From contig AWNV01000008.1 of NCBI GenBank assembly GCA_000493965.1, positions 8,695-72,694 of the forward strand: a stretch of DNA of 64,000 nt, written 5' to 3'. Source of the DNA: Candidatus Aminicenans sakinawicola JGI OTU-1. GTDB lineage: Bacteria; Acidobacteriota; Aminicenantia; Aminicenantales; Aminicenantaceae. Positions 53,345 to 63,171 of this stretch are shown here, one piece after another (within the stretch, counting starts at the first letter, position 1; every line of letters begins with the position of its first letter). The notes under the pieces were generated by a model. The model did not search any database. It had not been told where the DNA came from and saw nothing but the letters and a program-made list of their open reading frames with translations. The translations under genes were made by a program, and so were the position numbers.

Positions 53345-54208
53345 TTAGGAAGTTACGCTGAAAAGATTTTTTAGTAGAAGGGCGTCCTTGTCCTGCTCCG
53401 GGCTCTCACATATGACCGAACCCTCAACATCCAGATCCTTCAGCACCTGCACCCATTCATCATAGCGAAAATCAGACTCCTGCAGGTTTATGTGCTTTAT
53501 TTCTCCTTTATCACTGTATATTGCCCCAGACACATGGATATGCATATTCTTCAGTGCTTCCTTACCAAGCTTCTTTTCTATCTTTTTTAAAATCCTGTGA
53601 AATTCTAAATAAGTGTTTGCTTTTCCACTTCTCGTATGGATATGCGAAAAATCAACACATGGTAGAATTCCGTCTATCTCCCGGCACAGAAAAAGGATTT
53701 CCTCAAGGGAGCCAAACTGTGACTTTTTACCCATGGTCTCAGGTCTCAGCACAACCCGATTCATGTCCCGCCTCAGGATTGAAATAACTTCCTTGATTTC
53801 CTTTCTGACACGCTCGTATGCTTCTTCAGCGCTTCCCTTTCCATAATATCCCGGATGAAACACGACATTTTTAGCACCGCACATCTCTGCCAGCCTTGCC
53901 GACTGCATGATCCTCTCCTGGCTCGCAATTCGCTTTCCTTCCTCCGGTGAATTCAGGTTTATATAGTACGGCGCATGTACACTCAGGCTCACTCCGTATT
54001 TTTGGCTCGCTTTCTTAATTTGTCCTGCCGTATCGCTCCCCATTTTCAACCCCCTGACAAATTCTATCTCGAGGCAGTCAAGTCCCAGTTTATGGATTTG
54101 CTGGATTCCAAACAGGGTTGATGTCCCTAAATTGAGCGTAGATTGAGGTACGCCTGCGGTCCCGAAGAGAAGCCTACCCCTAGAAAGTGCAGACAACACT
54201 CCCTCCAC
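53345..54208 (-). CDS. endonuclease IV-like (AP endonuclease 2 family) protein
   Basis: 287 residues with a TIM-barrel layout: LLFGTAGVPQST at the start, LSVHAPYYINLNSP, NVVFHPGYYGKG, RPETMGK, CVDFSHIHTRSG, HIHVSGAIY and CESPEQ. The metal-ligand His, Glu and Asp are at the positions of Nfo (endonuclease IV), which cuts DNA at abasic sites. Length and order fit the archaeal/deep-branching Nfo-like group. The start is uncertain: GTG at 54208 or TTG at 54196, both inside the tandem-repeat array that precedes it. Confidence 0.8.
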   Translation of the reverse strand: MEGVLSALSRGRLLFGTAGVPQSTLNLGTSTLFGIQQIHKLGLDCLEIEFVRGLKMGSDTAGQIKKASQKYGVSLSVHAPYYINLNSPEEGKRIASQERIMQSARLAEMCGAKNVVFHPGYYGKGSAEEAYERVRKEIKEVISILRRDMNRVVLRPETMGKKSQFGSLEEILFLCREIDGILPCVDFSHIHTRSGKANTYLEFHRILKKIEKKLGKEALKNMHIHVSGAIYSDKGEIKHINLQESDFRYDEWVQVLKDLDVEGSVICESPEQDKDALLLKNLFSVTS

Positions 54209-54570
54209 TAAGCTCTGTTCGAGAAGCTGTAGCCATCAATTTACCCCTAAGCCTTCCTATAGAAGCTGCAGTCATTCACTTAATCCCTCTTGAAAAAAGG
54301 AACTATCCACCCCCTAACTAGAAAGTGCAGCCACCCGTGCTTTCCCCAAGCTCCCTTCTAGGAACTGCAGCCGTCAGCCATTTCACTATAGAATCTACAG
54401 CCAGTTCTCGTTCCACTCTAATTTCTCCCCAATAAAACGTAGCCCTCAGCCCCTGACTTAAGCCCTCCTATAAAAGCCTAAGCCATCCACTTCTTTCTCT
54501 TAAAAAGGGAGCCATCTGCTTTCCCCAAAAAACCGCAGACAGCAGCTTCCCCCCTAGAAGCTACACTTAT
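54181..54570 (+). repeat. degenerate tandem array with TAGAAGCTGCAGCC core
   Basis: About 12 imperfect units related to TAGAARCTGCAGCC begin near 54181, 54220, 54260, 54291, 54318, 54359, 54389, 54430, 54470, 54500, 54526 and 54555. Spacing is about 40 or about 30. The array fills the 345-bp gap between thiC and the Nfo-like gene. It runs into both: it encodes the last residues of ThiC (CSF-stop) and the first of the Nfo-like frame. It is not a CRISPR, because units and spacers are both degenerate. Confidence 0.7.
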
Positions 54571-55861
54571 CAACCTTTCCCTTGGAGTTAAGAAATTCGC
54601 TTACGATGCGCAAAGCACAAAAGTCACCGCACATGGAACAGGCATCTGATTTTGATTTTCTTTTTTTCCTTATATCTTTAAACTTGTGTGGGTCAAGCAC
54701 AATCTCCAACTGAGCATCCCAATCGAGCTTTTTCCTTGCTTCTGAAAGCTTCAAATCTTTCTCCCTTGCGCCTTTTACACCCTTCACGATGTCGGCAGCA
54801 TGGGCAGCTATCCTCGAGGCAATGAGCCCTTCCCTAACATCATCAACCGACGGAAGCCCTAAATGTTCTGATGGAGTCACATAACAGAGAAAATCCGCCC
54901 CTTCCGAAGCAGCAATTGCGCCACCCACAGCCGAGACGATATGGTCATACCCAGGTGCAATATCTGTCACAAGCGGTCCCAGAACATAGAATGGAGCTTC
55001 CTGACACACACGTTTCTGAATTTTAATGTTCATTGCAATCTCATCAAGCGGTATATGACCTGGCCCTTCCACCATGACTTGTACATTCTGTTCCCTGGCG
55101 CGCTTCACGAGTTCGCCCAGGGTTAGCAGCTCCTCAATTTGAGGGCGGTCAGTGGAGTCCGCAATAGCTCCTGGCCTCAGCGCGTCCCCAAGACTCAGAG
55201 TCACGTCATATTTGCGGGCGATTTCGAGCAGACGGTCGAATTCTGCGTATAAAGGATTTTCCTTCTGATTATGAAGCATCCATGCAAGGTGGAAAGCCCC
55301 ACCCCGCGATACGATATCCGCCACACGTCCCTGATTCTTCAGCCTGTCGATTGCTTTTAATGTGAGGCCTGCGTGGACGGTAATGAAGTCTACTCCCTCT
55401 TTGGCCTGATCCTCTATCACTCTAAAGATGTCATCCTCTTTTATATCCACGATGGAGCCGCGCTGTTCGATGGCTTTGATGGCGGCTTCATAGATAGGTA
55501 CTGTTCCCAGAGGAATGCGTGCTTTATCGAGTATTGAGTTGCGGATCTTTTTTATGTCGCCGCCTGTACTCAAGTCCATGATAGTATCTGCCTCGTATTT
55601 CACTGCAATTTCGGCTTTTTTGACTTCGTCTTCAAGCGCTGGAAAGTCCATTGAGGTTCCTATGTTAACATTGACTTTTGTCCTGAGTTTTTTACCGATG
55701 CCAACGTGATGGATAGGGGAGTGGTTAGGATTTGAAGGGATGACAACTTTGCCTTCTGCTACCAACTCGAGCACTTCTCCGGCAGGGAGGCATTCTTCTT
55801 CAGCCACCTTCTTCATGATTGCGGTGATGTTGCCTTTTCTTGCTTCTTCGATCTGAGTCAT
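54554..55861 (-). CDS. thiC: phosphomethylpyrimidine synthase ThiC
   Basis: 435 residues from the ATG of [19 protein letters not shown]. An upstream in-frame extension reads repeat DNA (VPGTF) and was rejected. Radical-SAM enzyme converting aminoimidazole ribotide to the HMP phosphate moiety of thiamine. The C-terminal cluster motif [10 protein letters not shown] (CxxCx4C) is present, as are GTVPIYEA and [11 protein letters not shown]. It is the short form common in anaerobes. No TPP riboswitch is recognisable in the 83-bp gap to metH, which instead holds a GGTACC repeat. Same strand as metVFH. Confidence 0.95.
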   Translation of the reverse strand: MTQIEEARKGNITAIMKKVAEEECLPAGEVLELVAEGKVVIPSNPNHSPIHHVGIGKKLRTKVNVNIGTSMDFPALEDEVKKAEIAVKYEADTIMDLSTGGDIKKIRNSILDKARIPLGTVPIYEAAIKAIEQRGSIVDIKEDDIFRVIEDQAKEGVDFITVHAGLTLKAIDRLKNQGRVADIVSRGGAFHLAWMLHNQKENPLYAEFDRLLEIARKYDVTLSLGDALRPGAIADSTDRPQIEELLTLGELVKRAREQNVQVMVEGPGHIPLDEIAMNIKIQKRVCQEAPFYVLGPLVTDIAPGYDHIVSAVGGAIAASEGADFLCYVTPSEHLGLPSVDDVREGLIASRIAAHAADIVKGVKGAREKDLKLSEARKKLDWDAQLEIVLDPHKFKDIRKKRKSKSDACSMCGDFCALRIVSEFLNSKGKVDKCSF

Positions 55862-55924
55862 TTTTCTCTCTTTTTGGGAAATATAGTTTACATCCATTCC
55901 CGTAATAATACAACTTCCAAAAAA

Positions 55925-55937
55925 GGTACCAGGTACC
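55925..55937. repeat. GGTACC REP-like repeat
   Basis: Perfect copy between metH and thiC, eight bases after the metH stop codon. Confidence 0.9.
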
Positions 55938-55944
55938 TTTTTTT

Positions 55945-58467
55945 TCACTTTACCACCAGTGATTTTACCATATCAACAGCAGAAACCCCATCCTTGGCAT
56001 ACCCACTAGCACCGATGTCCTTTGCGTACTTTTTTGTTACTACAGCTCCGCCTACAATGACCTTGGCGCTCGATCCAACCTTCTGTAAAGTATCGATGAC
56101 ATTGGGCATTTCCTGCATCGTCGTCGTCATTAGTGCCGATAATCCCACAACATCGGCGTTAGTTTCCTGAGCCTTTTCGGCGATTCGTTCCGCTGGCACA
56201 TCCTTCCCCAAATCGATTACATGAAACCCATGATTCTTGAGGAATAAGCCTACAATATTCTTACCGATATCATGCACATCTCCCTTGACTGTGCAGATTA
56301 ATACCGTCCCCTGAGCCGTCGTTTCAGAACTGCCAAAATGGGGCTCCAGTGTCTGGAAGGCCTGCTGCATCGTCTCTGCAGCACGAATCATCTGAGGGAG
56401 ATAGATCTCCTTCCGTTCATACTTCCTGCCTATCTCTTGTATGGCCGGAATAAGCATCTGTTTGTTGATTTCCAAGGCTGATTTTCCAGACGCCAGGATC
56501 TTCTCAACCAAAGGACCAATTTCATCTCGATTACCCAAGATAAAGGCCTGCATTATCCCCCAATCTTCCTCTATTGGGAACCGGCCTAACCTAACTCGAT
56601 CCTGATCAAGAGTACTACCCTCATCCCGATTACTCTCTCGCTCCGACCTATCCAGACCCTGCTCCCGCTCCTGCTCACGCTCAATAGCCAAATCATCTCT
56701 CCCTCTCTCTCCCTCCATCTTTCTTACTCGTTTCTTCTTGATATAACTCTCGATAAATTCTCTGGAATCCTTGTCCCTCACTGTCAATACTGATGAAGCC
56801 CGTACCGTCTCCATCATTCGAGCATCACCCGGATTCATGATAGCAGCATCCAAACCAACTGCCATAGCCATACTAAGAAATGTTGAATTGATAAGGCTTC
56901 GTTCTGGAAGACCATAGGATATATTGGAAATCCCAAGAACAGTCGGTAGGCCCAGTTCTTCCTTAACTATCCGTACCGCCCTTAGTGTCTCTTCGGCCCG
57001 TTTCTGCTGTGCCGAGACAGTAAGCGTTAAACAATCACAGATAAGATTCTGCCGGGCAATCCCAGCCTCTTGGGCGGTCTTGATAATCTCTTTTAATACA
57101 GCCAGCCTCCCCTCCGCTGTCTTGGGAATACCATCCTTCCCAACAGCAAGGCAAAGCAGGCCAGCCCCAAAACGCTTGGCCAACGGGATCATGTCTTTCA
57201 GGCTTCTCTCATCACCATTAACAGAATTGATTAGAACTTTTCCTGAACTTTCCCGGAGAGCTGCCTCCACGGCTTGAGAATTCATACTGTCAATGGAAAG
57301 TGGAATCTTTACAACGTTCTCGATACCGCGTACGACCTTCATCATCATTCCGGATTCATTGATACTCGGTATCCCTACATTCACATCCAGAACACACGCC
57401 CCTTCCACTGCCTGCTTCTGTGCCTCTTTTTGGATATAAGAAATTTTCCCTCCTCGTATCTCTGCTGCCAGATCTTTCCTATTCGTTGGATTGATACGCT
57501 CACCAATGATACAAAAAGGCAAACTCGATCCAATTTCTACGGTATGCACGCGGCTCGAAAGTCGGAGCACAGGATTTACTCTCCGTGATAACGGTTTTTT
57601 TCCTTTCAAGCGCTTCCGAAGTTCCTCCGTATATTCAGGTGTGCTGCCACAACACGAACCAACAATATTGGCGCCGATTTGTACAAACTTTTCTCCAAAA
57701 TCAGCCATCTCTGTAGGAGTAACTTGATATGCGGCCTTTTGTTTTTCAAGCTTAGGAATACCGGCGTTAGGCTCGACAAAAAGTGGACAGTCTGTAACTA
57801 ATGCATATCTTCCAATAACTTCTAACATTGGTTCTGGCCCTGTGGAACAATTCACCCCGAGTGCATCCACTCCAAGTGAAACAAGAACATTCGCTGCACT
57901 AATGGGATCCGTCCCCGTAAAACTGAGGAAGCTCTCATCAAATGTCATCGATGCCATAATAGGGAGATCAGCAGTGTCTTTTAGTGCGAGCACTGCTATC
58001 TTGATCTCTTTCAGATCAGAAAACGTTTCCAATAAGAAAAGATCTACCCCGCCTTCAGCAAGGGCAGTGGCCTGCTCTCGAAAGGTTTCATATGTCTCAT
58101 CGAACGTTAGTTTTCCTAATGGCTCTATAAGTTTTCCTGTAGGACCGATGCATCCGGCTATCCAAACATGATCACCAACAACCTTCTTGGCAGATTTTGC
58201 CGCTTGAAAATTAATCTCTCTGACTTTATCACCTAAACCGTATTCTTGAAGTTTGACACGGCTGGCACCAAACGTATTAGTCGAAACAATGTCAGCGCCT
58301 GATTCGGCATAGGCAGAATACATTCTGCTCACCAAATCAGGTTTTTCGATGTTGACTAAATCAATACAGCTCCCTGGTCGCAGATGTGGTTGAAGCATTG
58401 TCCCATAGCCGCCATCCAGGATGAGGATCTCCCCTTCAATACGCTGTCGAAATGATCTTTTATCCAT
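55945..58467 (-). CDS. metH: cobalamin-dependent methionine synthase without reactivation domain
   Basis: 840 residues. The homocysteine-binding domain (about 1-295) has the zinc cysteines in GVNCSTG and GSCCGST. A pterin-binding (methyl-THF) domain follows (about 315-575, [23 protein letters not shown]). Residues about 585-630 are an extra charged linker ([20 protein letters not shown]). Then come the cap and the B12 domain with [10 protein letters not shown] (His732, cobalt ligand). The 330-residue AdoMet-binding reactivation domain of E. coli MetH is missing, as in many anaerobes. It transfers the methyl group from methyl-THF to homocysteine. Downstream of metV-metF on the same strand. Confidence 0.94.
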   Translation of the reverse strand: MDKRSFRQRIEGEILILDGGYGTMLQPHLRPGSCIDLVNIEKPDLVSRMYSAYAESGADIVSTNTFGASRVKLQEYGLGDKVREINFQAAKSAKKVVGDHVWIAGCIGPTGKLIEPLGKLTFDETYETFREQATALAEGGVDLFLLETFSDLKEIKIAVLALKDTADLPIMASMTFDESFLSFTGTDPISAANVLVSLGVDALGVNCSTGPEPMLEVIGRYALVTDCPLFVEPNAGIPKLEKQKAAYQVTPTEMADFGEKFVQIGANIVGSCCGSTPEYTEELRKRLKGKKPLSRRVNPVLRLSSRVHTVEIGSSLPFCIIGERINPTNRKDLAAEIRGGKISYIQKEAQKQAVEGACVLDVNVGIPSINESGMMMKVVRGIENVVKIPLSIDSMNSQAVEAALRESSGKVLINSVNGDERSLKDMIPLAKRFGAGLLCLAVGKDGIPKTAEGRLAVLKEIIKTAQEAGIARQNLICDCLTLTVSAQQKRAEETLRAVRIVKEELGLPTVLGISNISYGLPERSLINSTFLSMAMAVGLDAAIMNPGDARMMETVRASSVLTVRDKDSREFIESYIKKKRVRKMEGERGRDDLAIEREQEREQGLDRSERESNRDEGSTLDQDRVRLGRFPIEEDWGIMQAFILGNRDEIGPLVEKILASGKSALEINKQMLIPAIQEIGRKYERKEIYLPQMIRAAETMQQAFQTLEPHFGSSETTAQGTVLICTVKGDVHDIGKNIVGLFLKNHGFHVIDLGKDVPAERIAEKAQETNADVVGLSALMTTTMQEMPNVIDTLQKVGSSAKVIVGGAVVTKKYAKDIGASGYAKDGVSAVDMVKSLVVK

Positions 58468-58484
58468 CTACCTGCCTTAAGATT

Positions 58485-58590
58485 TATTCACGTAATTACT
58501 ATATCATTACCATATAATCACTACGTATTCGCCACGTAATTACAACATAATCACATGGTCCTAATATATCTCATTACCTCTTAATCTGTA
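58485..58590 (+). repeat. AT-rich degenerate repeat between metH and metF
   Basis: The spacer is made of variants of CACGTAATTAC and ATAATCAC (for example at 58489, 58533 and 58549). They are too degenerate for exact units. Purpose unknown. Confidence 0.4.
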
Positions 58591-58591
58591 A

Positions 58592-59488
58592 TTACTCTCT
58601 TTCCATCAAACCGGATTCTTCCAAAATCCGAGGTGTAATACTCTCCCACAATAAAGGCATGAGATGAATCCCTTTTACCCCCTCAATCTTTCTTAGTTCC
58701 TGAATGATTTGAACGGCGATTCGCACACCTTCTTCTTTCGGTTCTTCGGCCCTTTCCATTCGTCTGATATAATCCTCGTGGATTCGCATCCCGGGTACAT
58801 CTGCTTTCATATAAAGAAGAGCTTGGACTGATTTGACCGGCATGACACCGGCCAGTATTGTCGTTTGTTCGTGCAGGCCAAGTTCCCTGATACCGTGCAT
58901 CCATTCATTAAAACGGTCGAGATCAAAAACGGGTTGTGTCTGGATGAACTGAGCACCGGCTCGGATCTTCTTGGCCAGGCGCAGCACCCTAAAATCCAAA
59001 GGATCTGCAAAAGGATTAGCTCCTCCTCCGATGAAGAAATCAGGGGCTGTCTTCATCTTTTCGCCGGAGAGAAAAAACCCATCACTCATCATCCTTGCAG
59101 TGGCGATAAGCTGCACGGAATCGAGATCAAAAACTGGTTTTGCCTCTGGATGATTCCCAAACGTTTGATAATCCCCTGTGAGACACAGTACATTTTCGAT
59201 ACCCAGAGCTGCAGCTCCCAGCAGGTCGCTCTGAATGGCTATTCGGTTGCGATCCCGACACGTTATCTGAATAATAGGCTCGAGCCCTTCTTCCAGAACA
59301 ATCTTGGCAGAAGCGATGCTGGAAAGTCTCACAATGGCAGTTTGATTATCTGTTATATTGACAGCGGATATCCCCTTACGAAAATGAGCCGTTTTCTTAC
59401 GAATGACGCTGCCATTACAGCTTTTGGGCGGTCCCAATTCGGCTGTCACAACAAATCGTCCTGATTCGATTTTCTCTCTTAGTTTCAA
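58592..59488 (-). CDS. metF: methylenetetrahydrofolate reductase
   Basis: 298 residues. VVTAELGPPK at the start, NITDNQTAIVRLSSI, LCLTGDY, FFIGGGANPFADP and QFIQTQPVFDL are conserved in MetF-type TIM-barrel reductases, which bind FAD or take electrons via MetV. Reduces methylene-THF to methyl-THF for MetH, and possibly works in the methyl branch of the Wood-Ljungdahl pathway. It starts with TTG overlapping the metV stop (ATTGA). The short form lacking NADH-binding extension suits a MetVF complex. Confidence 0.92.
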   Translation of the reverse strand: MKLREKIESGRFVVTAELGPPKSCNGSVIRKKTAHFRKGISAVNITDNQTAIVRLSSIASAKIVLEEGLEPIIQITCRDRNRIAIQSDLLGAAALGIENVLCLTGDYQTFGNHPEAKPVFDLDSVQLIATARMMSDGFFLSGEKMKTAPDFFIGGGANPFADPLDFRVLRLAKKIRAGAQFIQTQPVFDLDRFNEWMHGIRELGLHEQTTILAGVMPVKSVQALLYMKADVPGMRIHEDYIRRMERAEEPKEEGVRIAVQIIQELRKIEGVKGIHLMPLLWESITPRILEESGLMERE

Positions 59489-59919
59489 TCTCGATCTCTC
59501 TTCCGCAGAAAAATTACCGGAGGCTCTATCCTTTTTCTAAATACATTAAGCCAGGCTGACGTTTTTTCTAAATTCCAATTGTGAATACTTTCGGTCCTCT
59601 TCAACAGAGAAATTCTATTTAACAACTTGGCGCGGCGATAGATCAAATACCAGATGCATTTGCGTTCAGGATATACCTCACAAGTACCATTCTCACCCGT
59701 ACCTCCACAAGGACCATTCCGTGATCGTTTAGGACACCTCTGAGAACAGATAAAAGCCGTATGGCTCAGGATACACTCCCCACAGTGCTGGCAGCGGAAC
59801 AGAGGAACCTTGATGCAATCTTCCCCAAAGAGCATGACACGGGAAAGAAACCTTTCCAAACGTGTTGGCTTTTCTCGTTCCAACGTTACAATTGGACTGA
59901 ATAATCTATTCTTGTTCAT
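59485..59919 (-). CDS. metV: MetV-like zinc protein (MTHFR C-terminal domain family)
   Basis: 144 residues with CQHCGECILSHTAFICSQRC and RNGPCGGT...GTCEVYPERKCIW, the cysteine pattern of the MTHFR_C domain found in MetV. In acetogens MetV forms a complex with MetF and links it to ferredoxin-dependent or other electron donors. The overlap with metF implies coupled synthesis. First gene of metV-metF-metH. Confidence 0.9.
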   Translation of the reverse strand: MNKNRLFSPIVTLEREKPTRLERFLSRVMLFGEDCIKVPLFRCQHCGECILSHTAFICSQRCPKRSRNGPCGGTGENGTCEVYPERKCIWYLIYRRAKLLNRISLLKRTESIHNWNLEKTSAWLNVFRKRIEPPVIFLRKRDRD

Positions 59920-60010
59920 GGAGCCTTTTACCTTGAATAATTAATCCAAAATATAACACCAGCAACACAATTACAAGTAAATTCTTTAACCTGAACTGTT
60001 TATAAAAAAT

Positions 60011-60067
60011 GGTACCAGGTACCTTTTTCGTAATTGTACATAAAAAATAAAAATGGTACCAGGTACC
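60011..60067. repeat. GGTACC REP-like repeats, two copies
   Basis: Perfect copies at 60011-60023 and 60055-60067, both within ATGGTACC contexts flanked by A and T runs, in the spacer between divergent metV and the TPR gene. Confidence 0.9.
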
Positions 60068-60154
60068 TTTTTTGGTTTGTTATTTTGACAAATTAAGGTT
60101 GTAGGGTTATAAATAAAGCGGCTTAAGTTAAAGCCGGGTTGTAATCATATTTGT

Positions 60155-60265
60155 CACAATTGGTTACCCCGTGATCGCACAATGAATTACTCATAGGGCG
60201 CAGAACTGATTGCCTATCTGCTGCTGCAGTTGATAAACACATAGCTGATGGCCACACAATTGATT
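60155..60265 (+). repeat. degenerate 23-bp tandem repeat upstream of TPR gene
   Basis: CACAATTGGTTACC at 60155, CACAATGAATTACTC at 60178, CAGAACTGATTGCC at 60201, TGCAGTTGATAAAC at 60224 and CACAATTGATTACC at 60255. The first four are 23 bases apart. The array ends 22 bases before the start codon. Confidence 0.5.
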
Positions 60266-60286
60266 ACCTCGGCAGGGAGCATAGCA

Positions 60287-61306
60287 ATGCGAAAAAGAAG
60301 TTCCTTCATAGTAATGTGTAAGAAAAGTGCATTTTTTCCCCTTTTCATAATTTTTGCATTCCTTGTTACATGCATTACCGCTGCCGGCAGCATGGCACTT
60401 TTTACCCAGCAGATAGATCCTTTTTATACCAATCTCCTCCAAAAAGGAGTGCAGTCGTTCCTTGCTGGAAAGTACAAAGATGCTGTTAAAGAGCTGGAGC
60501 TGGCTAATTTTGGATTTCACGGCAGAGATGACCTTATGGCAAAGGGCTGCATCTACCTAGGGCTCAGCCATTATTATTTAAAGGATAACGTGAAGAGCGA
60601 GAGATATTTAAGAGATGCTAATAATTTACTGGGGGACAAAGGATTTCAAAACATCGACATAGATGACTCTGTCCGTGCCGTTCTTGAAAAACTGCTTGAG
60701 ACTTTTAAAATGGCAGAGCCCCCACCACTACTGAAAGCCGAACAAAAAGCCGAACAAAAGAGACTACCTGAAAAGGAAAAACCAGAAGAAAAAGCAGGAG
60801 AAGTCGAAACCTCTCCACTAAAAGAAAAGACGAAAAAACCGACTGTAAACCCTGTCAAGGAACTTGAGAGAAAAATAAAGGCAAAGCCCAAAGATGTCTC
60901 TCTCTACTATGACCTCTATGCAATTCACATGGAAAACAACAAGCAAAAAGATGCTTTAAAGATACTCCGAAATCTCATAAAGAAAAACCCGGATGAACTC
61001 AGGGGATATCGTCTTACAGGAAAAATTCAGTACAACCTAAGAAAGTACAGGGATGCAGAAAAAAGTTTCGCCAAAGTTTTCGAGCTCTCCAGAAAATTTA
61101 CCATTGCCGAAGAGATTCTGATAGAATCAAGAGCCTATCTTATTCTCTGTACAAACTTTCGAGGGGACAGAGAAAGGACATCAAAGATCATAGCAGGATC
61201 GCTTGAGCTGTTTACAAAAGATACGATAGACTCTCTTAATCTGCCTGAAAAAGATAAAACTCTGCTCCACTCTCTCATAGAGGATTATAAGAATAAGCAA
61301 AACTAA
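60287..61306 (+). CDS. TPR-repeat membrane or exported protein
   Basis: About 339 residues from the ATG after GCAGGGAGC; an in-frame ATG at 60248 lies within repeat DNA. A hydrophobic segment (about 14-40, FFPLFIIFAFLVTCITAAGS) anchors or exports it. The first TPR-like block (about 50-145), a Glu/Lys/Pro-rich linker (about 148-200) and a second TPR block (about 205-300, LYYDLYAIHMENNKQKDALK, RKYRDAEKSFAKVFEL) follow. TPR proteins mediate protein contacts; partners unknown. Confidence 0.68.
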   Translation: MRKRSSFIVMCKKSAFFPLFIIFAFLVTCITAAGSMALFTQQIDPFYTNLLQKGVQSFLAGKYKDAVKELELANFGFHGRDDLMAKGCIYLGLSHYYLKDNVKSERYLRDANNLLGDKGFQNIDIDDSVRAVLEKLLETFKMAEPPPLLKAEQKAEQKRLPEKEKPEEKAGEVETSPLKEKTKKPTVNPVKELERKIKAKPKDVSLYYDLYAIHMENNKQKDALKILRNLIKKNPDELRGYRLTGKIQYNLRKYRDAEKSFAKVFELSRKFTIAEEILIESRAYLILCTNFRGDRERTSKIIAGSLELFTKDTIDSLNLPEKDKTLLHSLIEDYKNKQN

Positions 61307-61310
61307 AAAA

Positions 61311-61401
61311 TGGTACTACGTGTTAAAAAATGGGACCAGGTCCCTTTTTCGGAAAAGCAGCTAAAAAGCAGAAGAGGTACCAGGTACCGTTTTTAGGTAC
61401 C
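61311..61401. repeat. GGTACC REP-like cluster with a compensatory variant
   Basis: A degenerate copy at 61311, GGGACCAGGTCCC at 61332-61344 (two changes that keep the two halves complementary), a perfect copy at 61376-61388 and a half-site at 61396-61401. This is the last cluster seen toward the right edge. Confidence 0.85.
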
Positions 61402-61471
61402 TTTTTTAACGTTTATACCTTCATAAATTAAATCTGTTGAACAGATTTTGGTTTTAAAGTATTCTTATAAT

Positions 61472-62326
61472 ATGATTGGTCAGCAGAAAAAAATAGGGCA
61501 GCTTAGGGAGTATTTTAAAAAGAAAGATTCTGTGATTTTAGCCTTTGTTTTTGGTTCAATATCTAAAGGAAACCAAAGGTCATTTTCAGATTGGGATATT
61601 GCTGTCTATTTCAAACCCTATCAGTATTGTGAATTAGAAACCGATAGGAGATACCGGGAAGAACACGAAATATGGGGAGATTTAGAGAATATCCTGGAAT
61701 CAAATAAGGTTGATTTTTTAGTATTAAATCGTGCCAGTCCATCTTTGCTATTTTCAGTTCTTAATTCAGGTATTAATATATGCATGAAAGACAGAAAACT
61801 CTATATTAACCTTTTGATTAAAACCCATTATGAAGCTGTAGATTGGTGGAATTTTACAAAGGAATTCTATGAAATTGCCGAAAGAGCTAAATCTATTTCT
61901 GAAGAGGACAAATCAGTCTTAAGAATTCATATTAGATTTCTGGAAAATGAATTTGCAGATATAAAAAAATTCAAAAAATTAACCAGACAGGAATATATAC
62001 AGGATAATGATAAAAGAAGGAATGTGGAAAGATGGGTAGAGAATTTAGTTATGTCAGCAATAGATATTTCAAAGATAATTCTTGCTTCTGGGAAAAAAGA
62101 AATTCCTCAGACCTACAGGGAAACTTTACTTCGTTTTGCAATAGGATTCCTGGAAGAAGATACTGCAAAAAGGTTCTCCCGGTTTGTTGAGTTGAGAAAT
62201 ATTTTAACTCATGAGTACATAGATATTAAATGGGATAAAATAACTAAATTTATTGAAGATGCTTTCAAGCTTTATCCTCCTTTTATTAAAAAAACAAAAG
62301 AATTTATAAAATCAGCGGATAAATAA
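61472..62326 (+). CDS. nucleotidyltransferase-HEPN fusion protein
   Basis: About 284 residues from the ATG of MIGQQKKIGQ; a TTG at 61448 is an alternative. Residues about 25-60 hold a minimal nucleotidyltransferase motif (FVFGSISKGNQRSFSDWDIA: GS then D-x-D), as in MntA. Residues about 115-280 are a helical HEPN domain ending in VELRNILTHEYIDI (R-x4-H-x-Y), the HepT RNase motif. MntA normally AMPylates and silences HepT as a separate partner. Here antitoxin-like and toxin-like domains share one chain. It could be a self-controlled toxin or a KNTase-like enzyme. Confidence 0.82.
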   Translation: MIGQQKKIGQLREYFKKKDSVILAFVFGSISKGNQRSFSDWDIAVYFKPYQYCELETDRRYREEHEIWGDLENILESNKVDFLVLNRASPSLLFSVLNSGINICMKDRKLYINLLIKTHYEAVDWWNFTKEFYEIAERAKSISEEDKSVLRIHIRFLENEFADIKKFKKLTRQEYIQDNDKRRNVERWVENLVMSAIDISKIILASGKKEIPQTYRETLLRFAIGFLEEDTAKRFSRFVELRNILTHEYIDIKWDKITKFIEDAFKLYPPFIKKTKEFIKSADK

Positions 62327-62423
62327 ATTCCTTATTTTTTGTTTTCATCCGCATATGCACTCTTATATCCTTTACATAAGGACAAAATAGAGTTATAATA
62401 TCCTTAAAATAAGGATTAAAAAA

Positions 62424-63171
62424 ATGATAAGTTCAGAATTAATAAAGGACATCATTAAATCAAACGAAGAATTTATACTAAATGAGATTACAGGAATTGT
62501 TCCGCGCAAAGATATAATCGAGCCGACAAAGTTTGCTTCTGACAATCTCAGAAAGGTAAATATTTTACATGGTGTAAGGCGGAGCGGAAAGACTTTTCTC
62601 CTCCATCCCTCTGCTTGAAACCCTGAAAGAAAACATTTTTTCTTCATTTTCTGCTAAATTTTCCTTGACTGCATTTGAGAAAAAATACAGAGGAAGCTTT
62701 CCTTTCTCCAAAGACTATCTTTATTCTTATTATAATAATTTTATAGAAAGTATGCTTGTCTTCGAAACAAGGTTATTTACTTCTTCTGCTTATAAAAGAA
62801 GACGTAATCCTCCAAAGGTATATTTAGTTGATACAGGTTTAACACGAAATGTAGGAACTGTTGACTACGGCAGGCTGCTGGAGAATGCTGTTTTTCTTGA
62901 ATTGAAACGAAAAGGAGGAGAGATTTTCTATGCAGATCAAAATGGAGAGTGTGATTTTGTAGTGAAAGACCAGACCGGAGAGATCCATGCTATCCAGACT
63001 ACTTGGGAACTGGGAGAACACAATAAGGAAAGAGAAATAAAAGGCTTAGTAAAGACATGCGAAAAGCTTACCATTAGAGACGCCGAGATAATTACATTTA
63101 ATCGGGAAGCCTCATATACGAAAAATAATATAAAGGTAAATATCGTTCCTTTTTGGAAATGGCTTTTATAA
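62424..63171 (+). pseudogene. broken AAA ATPase (AAA_14/DUF4143 family)
   Basis: The start encodes VPRKDIIEPTKFASDNL and the Walker A RRSGKTFLL, then stops at 62616. From 62665 a different frame gives the C-terminal DUF4143 part of the same family (YLYSYYNNFIESMLVFET, PPKVYLVDTGLTRNVG, ECDFVVKDQTGEIHAIQTTW). The middle of the ATPase is deleted and the frame shifted. The full family member would be about 400 residues. An inactive relic. Confidence 0.8.

Noticed and set aside
54181..54570. CRISPR array
   Set aside because: Repeats are degenerate and spacers irregular and related. No cas genes are in the window.
54554..55948. N-terminal extension of ThiC containing VPGTF
   Set aside because: These codons read through a GGTACC repeat. 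The family start is [10 protein letters not shown] at 55861.
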